From assembly GCA_020027805.1 (NCBI GenBank), contig JAHKKQ010000008.1:1-26318 (forward strand): a DNA stretch of 26,318 nt, read 5' to 3'. The notes under the pieces were generated by a model. The model searched no databases. It saw only the letters and a program-made list of their open reading frames with translations, and was not told the DNA's origin. Below, piece after piece: positions 24,621-26,318 of this stretch (its first letter is position 1; every line of letters begins with the position of its first letter). Origin of the DNA: Candidatus Dadabacteria bacterium (GTDB taxonomy: Bacteria; Desulfobacterota_D; UBA1144; Nemesobacterales; UBA2774). Both the position numbers and the translations under genes were made by a program.

Positions 24621-24668
24621 CCGCCCCGGGCCCGCGGACTTGCTTCGCGGACCCGGCGGGTTTCTTCT
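24621..24668 (+). terminator. Strong intrinsic terminator after pnp
   Basis: A long GC-rich stem: CCGCC (24621-24625) with GGCGG (24655-24659), a two-base bulge, GGG (24628-24630) with CCC (24652-24654), one C-A mismatch, then CCGCG (24632-24636) with CGCGG (24646-24650) over a 9-nt loop. It is followed by a T-rich tail. It separates the translation cluster from miaA. Confidence 0.75.
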
Positions 24669-24702
24669 TCCTATTCTCTGATCTATTCGTCACGCGTCTA
24701 AA

Positions 24703-25632
24703 GTGAAATCTGATAAACCCAGGCTTCTCGTCATACTTGGACCCACCGCTTCGGGTAAGAGCAAGCTTGGCATGGATATAGCGGAGGGTCTCCGCTCGGA
24801 AATAGTGAGCGCGGACTCTCTCCAGCTGTATAGACACCTCGACATCGGCACGGCCAAGCCCTCGCGCGAAGAGCGAGGCATCGTCCCCCACCACATGATC
24901 GGCATAATCGATCCGGACGAGGACTTCAACGCCGGTAAATTCAGGGCGGAAGCCCGGAAGGCTATAGAAGAGCTCGACCGCTCGGGAAAGGGGATCATAC
25001 TCGTCGGCGGGACTTATCTTTATGTCAAGGTCCTGCTGTCCGGGCTCATCGAAGACATCCCCGCGGATCGGGAAATCAGGAACAGCCTTAAAAAGCTGAG
25101 GGCCGCATTCGGCACAGAGTACGTGTACGAGAGACTGAAATCCCTCGACCCCGGGGCCGCGGCAAGGATACATCCCAATGATTACCTCAGGGCCGAAAGG
25201 GCGCTCGAAGTCTTCTACCTCACGGGAGAGAAGATGTCCCACCTTCAATCCCTCCACGAGTTCGGGGAGCGGGACTATGAATACATCAAGATCGGAATAG
25301 CCGTTGAACGCGGGGAGTTGAGGGCACGGATCGACGCGAGGGTCGATAAAATGATGGATGAAGGCCTCGTAGAGGAAGTCAAAAAACTGAGACTCATGGG
25401 TTACGGGCCGGAATTAAAACCGATGCAGTCGATAGGATATAAAGAGATTAACCGCTACATCGATGGAGAGATCGGGCTTGAGGAGGCGGTCGGGCTTGTC
25501 AAGCGCGACACCAAACGTTTCGCGAAGCGTCAGATGACCTGGCTCAGGAGAGACAAGGAGATTGTCTGGTTCGAGCTTCCCCGGGATCTCGAAAAAGTCC
25601 TCCATACCGCCCGCGCCTTTTTCGATGTGTAA
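24703..25632 (+). CDS. miaA: tRNA dimethylallyltransferase
   Basis: Adds the isopentenyl group from dimethylallyl diphosphate to adenosine 37 of tRNAs reading codons that begin with U. The 309-residue protein has a P-loop (GPTASGKS, residues 13-20) and DSLQLYRHLDIGTAKPS. Family segments VPHHMIGIIDPDEDFNAG, LVGGTYLYVKVLLSGL and HPNDYLRAERALEVFYLTG follow. The C-terminal part has SIGYKEINRY and KRDTKRFAKRQMTWLRRDKE. The start is GTG 24703, the only suitable in-frame start, without a clear ribosome binding site. It lies after the pnp terminator and so is likely transcribed separately. A repeat-rich stretch follows. MiaA uses an isoprenoid precursor of the MEP route that ispG serves. Confidence 0.96.
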   Translation: MKSDKPRLLVILGPTASGKSKLGMDIAEGLRSEIVSADSLQLYRHLDIGTAKPSREERGIVPHHMIGIIDPDEDFNAGKFRAEARKAIEELDRSGKGIILVGGTYLYVKVLLSGLIEDIPADREIRNSLKKLRAAFGTEYVYERLKSLDPGAAARIHPNDYLRAERALEVFYLTGEKMSHLQSLHEFGERDYEYIKIGIAVERGELRARIDARVDKMMDEGLVEEVKKLRLMGYGPELKPMQSIGYKEINRYIDGEIGLEEAVGLVKRDTKRFAKRQMTWLRRDKEIVWFELPRDLEKVLHTARAFFDV

Positions 25633-25742
25633 GCAAATTATGCTCTCGATTTTCCCGGCATCGTCACAGTCTATGAATCGCTCCGGTTTGAGGGTCTCAC
25701 CGTAAGATTTGTAGTAGCGGCTTCCAGCCGCGATTCCGACCC

Positions 25743-25769
25743 CGTTCGTCCTGAGCATGTCGAAGAACG
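25743..25769. repeat. Structured repeat hairpin (GAGCATGTCGAA type)
   Basis: A member of the GTCCTGAGCTTGTCGAAGG element also found in copies A and B. Here the outer stem is CGTTC (25743-25747) with GAACG (25765-25769), different bases from the other copies but still paired. Confidence 0.6.
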
Positions 25770-25905
25770 TATCTTTATCTGCCATTGCAATGGAGCACTT
25801 TCCGTGACCGCGGCAATCTCATTTTTTCTTTCCCCGACATTACAGAATTTGCGGCGGGTGCTCACCCGCGGGCATACGATTTCTAACATCCCCCTCAGCT
25901 CACCG

Positions 25906-25960
25906 CCCCGTTCGTCCCGAGGCGCAGAATCTGCGCTCATATACGAACCTTCCTTCACCC
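25906..25960. repeat. Structured intergenic repeat, copy C (partial)
   Basis: Shares the start CCCCGTTCGTCC and the following sequence CTCATATACGAACCTTCC with copies A and B. Its hairpin is GCGCAGA-A-TCTGCGC (25922-25936), a third base combination for the same stem. The downstream spacer of A and B is not kept. Confidence 0.7.
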
Positions 25961-26003
25961 CTCGGCTTCCCTATGCTCCCGTAAGTCAGCGGCGACTCGC
26001 CGC

Positions 26004-26030
26004 CCCGTTCTGAGCTTGCCGAAGGGCGGT
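26004..26030. repeat. Structured repeat hairpin (degenerate copy)
   Basis: A shortened member of the element, CCGTTCTGAGCTTGCCGAAG followed by GGCGG, directly after the perfect hairpin at 25989-26003. Confidence 0.55.
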
Positions 26031-26156
26031 AATTGTCATTCCCGAGCAACGGTTGTAAGCGTGCGCGCAATCGGTCGCCCTCAGCTGACTGCAATTAAGC
26101 CGTTTATCGAAGCGCCTCGCTGACACAAGCCAAAAAGAATCGGGAATCCGTCCCCC

Positions 26157-26318
26157 TCACGACTCGTGCCTTTTCAGCTCCTCGTCGATCTTGTGCATAT
26201 AATCGCTGTCGGCGGTTGCCTTTTCTGTCTTATTCCCGGAATTCCGTGAGCCCTCGCCCGATTGAGATTTATAGAGATATATCCCGATGCCGAGCCCTCC
26301 GAATATAATCGCGAGGCC
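26157..26318 (-). CDS. C-terminal fragment of a small membrane protein (runs off the window)
   Basis: On the minus strand an open frame enters at the window edge and ends with TGA at 26159-26157. It encodes at least 53 residues: a glycine-rich hydrophobic segment (GLAIIFGGLGIGIYLY), a polar linker (KSQSGEGSRNSGNKTEKA), then the helix DYMHKIDEELKRHES. This looks like a single-pass membrane protein with a short cytoplasmic tail. The start lies beyond the window. No family is recognised. It is convergent with miaA. Confidence 0.55.
   Translation of the reverse strand, partial: GLAIIFGGLGIGIYLYKSQSGEGSRNSGNKTEKATADSDYMHKIDEELKRHES

Larger units (their letters stand above)
25633..26156. other. 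Gene-free repeat-rich intergenic region 2
   Basis: About 520 nt between miaA and the minus-strand partial gene. It holds hairpins at 25717-25731 (GCGGCT-TCC-AGCCGC), 25743-25769, 25782-25793 (CCATTGCAATGG), 25854-25869 (GCGGGTG-CT-CACCCGC), 25922-25936 and 25989-26003 (GCGGCGA-C-TCGCCGC). Several belong to the same repeat family as at 3961-4312. Short open frames here are built from repeat sequence and are not called. Confidence 0.7.

Noticed and set aside
25804..26094. Short overlapping open frames on both strands in the region after miaA
   Set aside because: Built from repeat sequence, overlapping one another, without ribosome binding sites or recognisable motifs.

Overview
The window reads as a chromosomal housekeeping segment from a Gram-negative bacterium. 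A GmhA-type heptose isomerase points to lipopolysaccharide, and Spy/CpxP-like and signal-peptide-bearing proteins point to a periplasm. A MutL with an intact endonuclease motif suggests a lineage without MutH. GC content is moderate to high, with heavy use of AGG (Arg) and ATA (Ile) codons and many TTG/GTG starts. The nusA-infB-DUF503-rbfA-nrnA-truB-rpsO-pnp order occurs in deltaproteobacteria-like and related phyla. I would guess an uncultured Desulfobacterota or Dadabacteria-like lineage, but this is weakly supported.

Layout. 1-458: AT-rich upstream DNA with a probable topA promoter. 459-3898: topA and ispG. 3899-4440: a gene-free stretch of structured repeats. 4481-5580: a PA0069-type radical SAM gene whose 5' end looks frameshifted or unusually started. 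5631-7043 (minus): an undescribed secreted protein with three related beta-type domains and a charged linker. 7279-7437: a possible 52-residue membrane protein. 7552-10859: mutL, gmhA, yacG and efp. 11091-12575: an overlapping ECF sigma / zinc-finger anti-sigma / Spy-like periplasmic protein operon. 12748-14814: a TgpA-like membrane transglutaminase. 14934-24611: the translation and RNA-metabolism cluster rimP, nusA, infB, DUF503, rbfA, nrnA, truB, rpsO, pnp, ended by a strong terminator. 24703-25632: miaA. 25633-26156: a second repeat-rich gene-free stretch. 26157-26318 (minus): the 3' end of a small membrane protein gene running off the window.

How the genes work together. The large cluster couples transcription elongation (NusA), 30S maturation (RimP, RbfA, S15), initiation (IF-2), tRNA modification (TruB, with MiaA close by) and RNA turnover (PNPase, NrnA). 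The sigma/anti-sigma/Spy trio looks like a self-contained envelope or metal stress sensor.

Most noteworthy observations: (1) two intergenic repeat loci whose hairpin stems change between copies with compensatory substitutions; (2) an envelope-stress operon with stop/start overlaps; (3) a three-domain secreted protein of unknown function; (4) several genes with no Shine-Dalgarno and a -10-like hexamer just before the start codon, suggesting leaderless mRNAs; (5) an EF-P with Gln at the residue that is normally Lys or Arg; (6) a promoter directly followed by a terminator-like hairpin ahead of rimP-nusA. I do not see a phage, CRISPR array, toxin-antitoxin pair or transposase, nor a clearly new multi-gene defence system.
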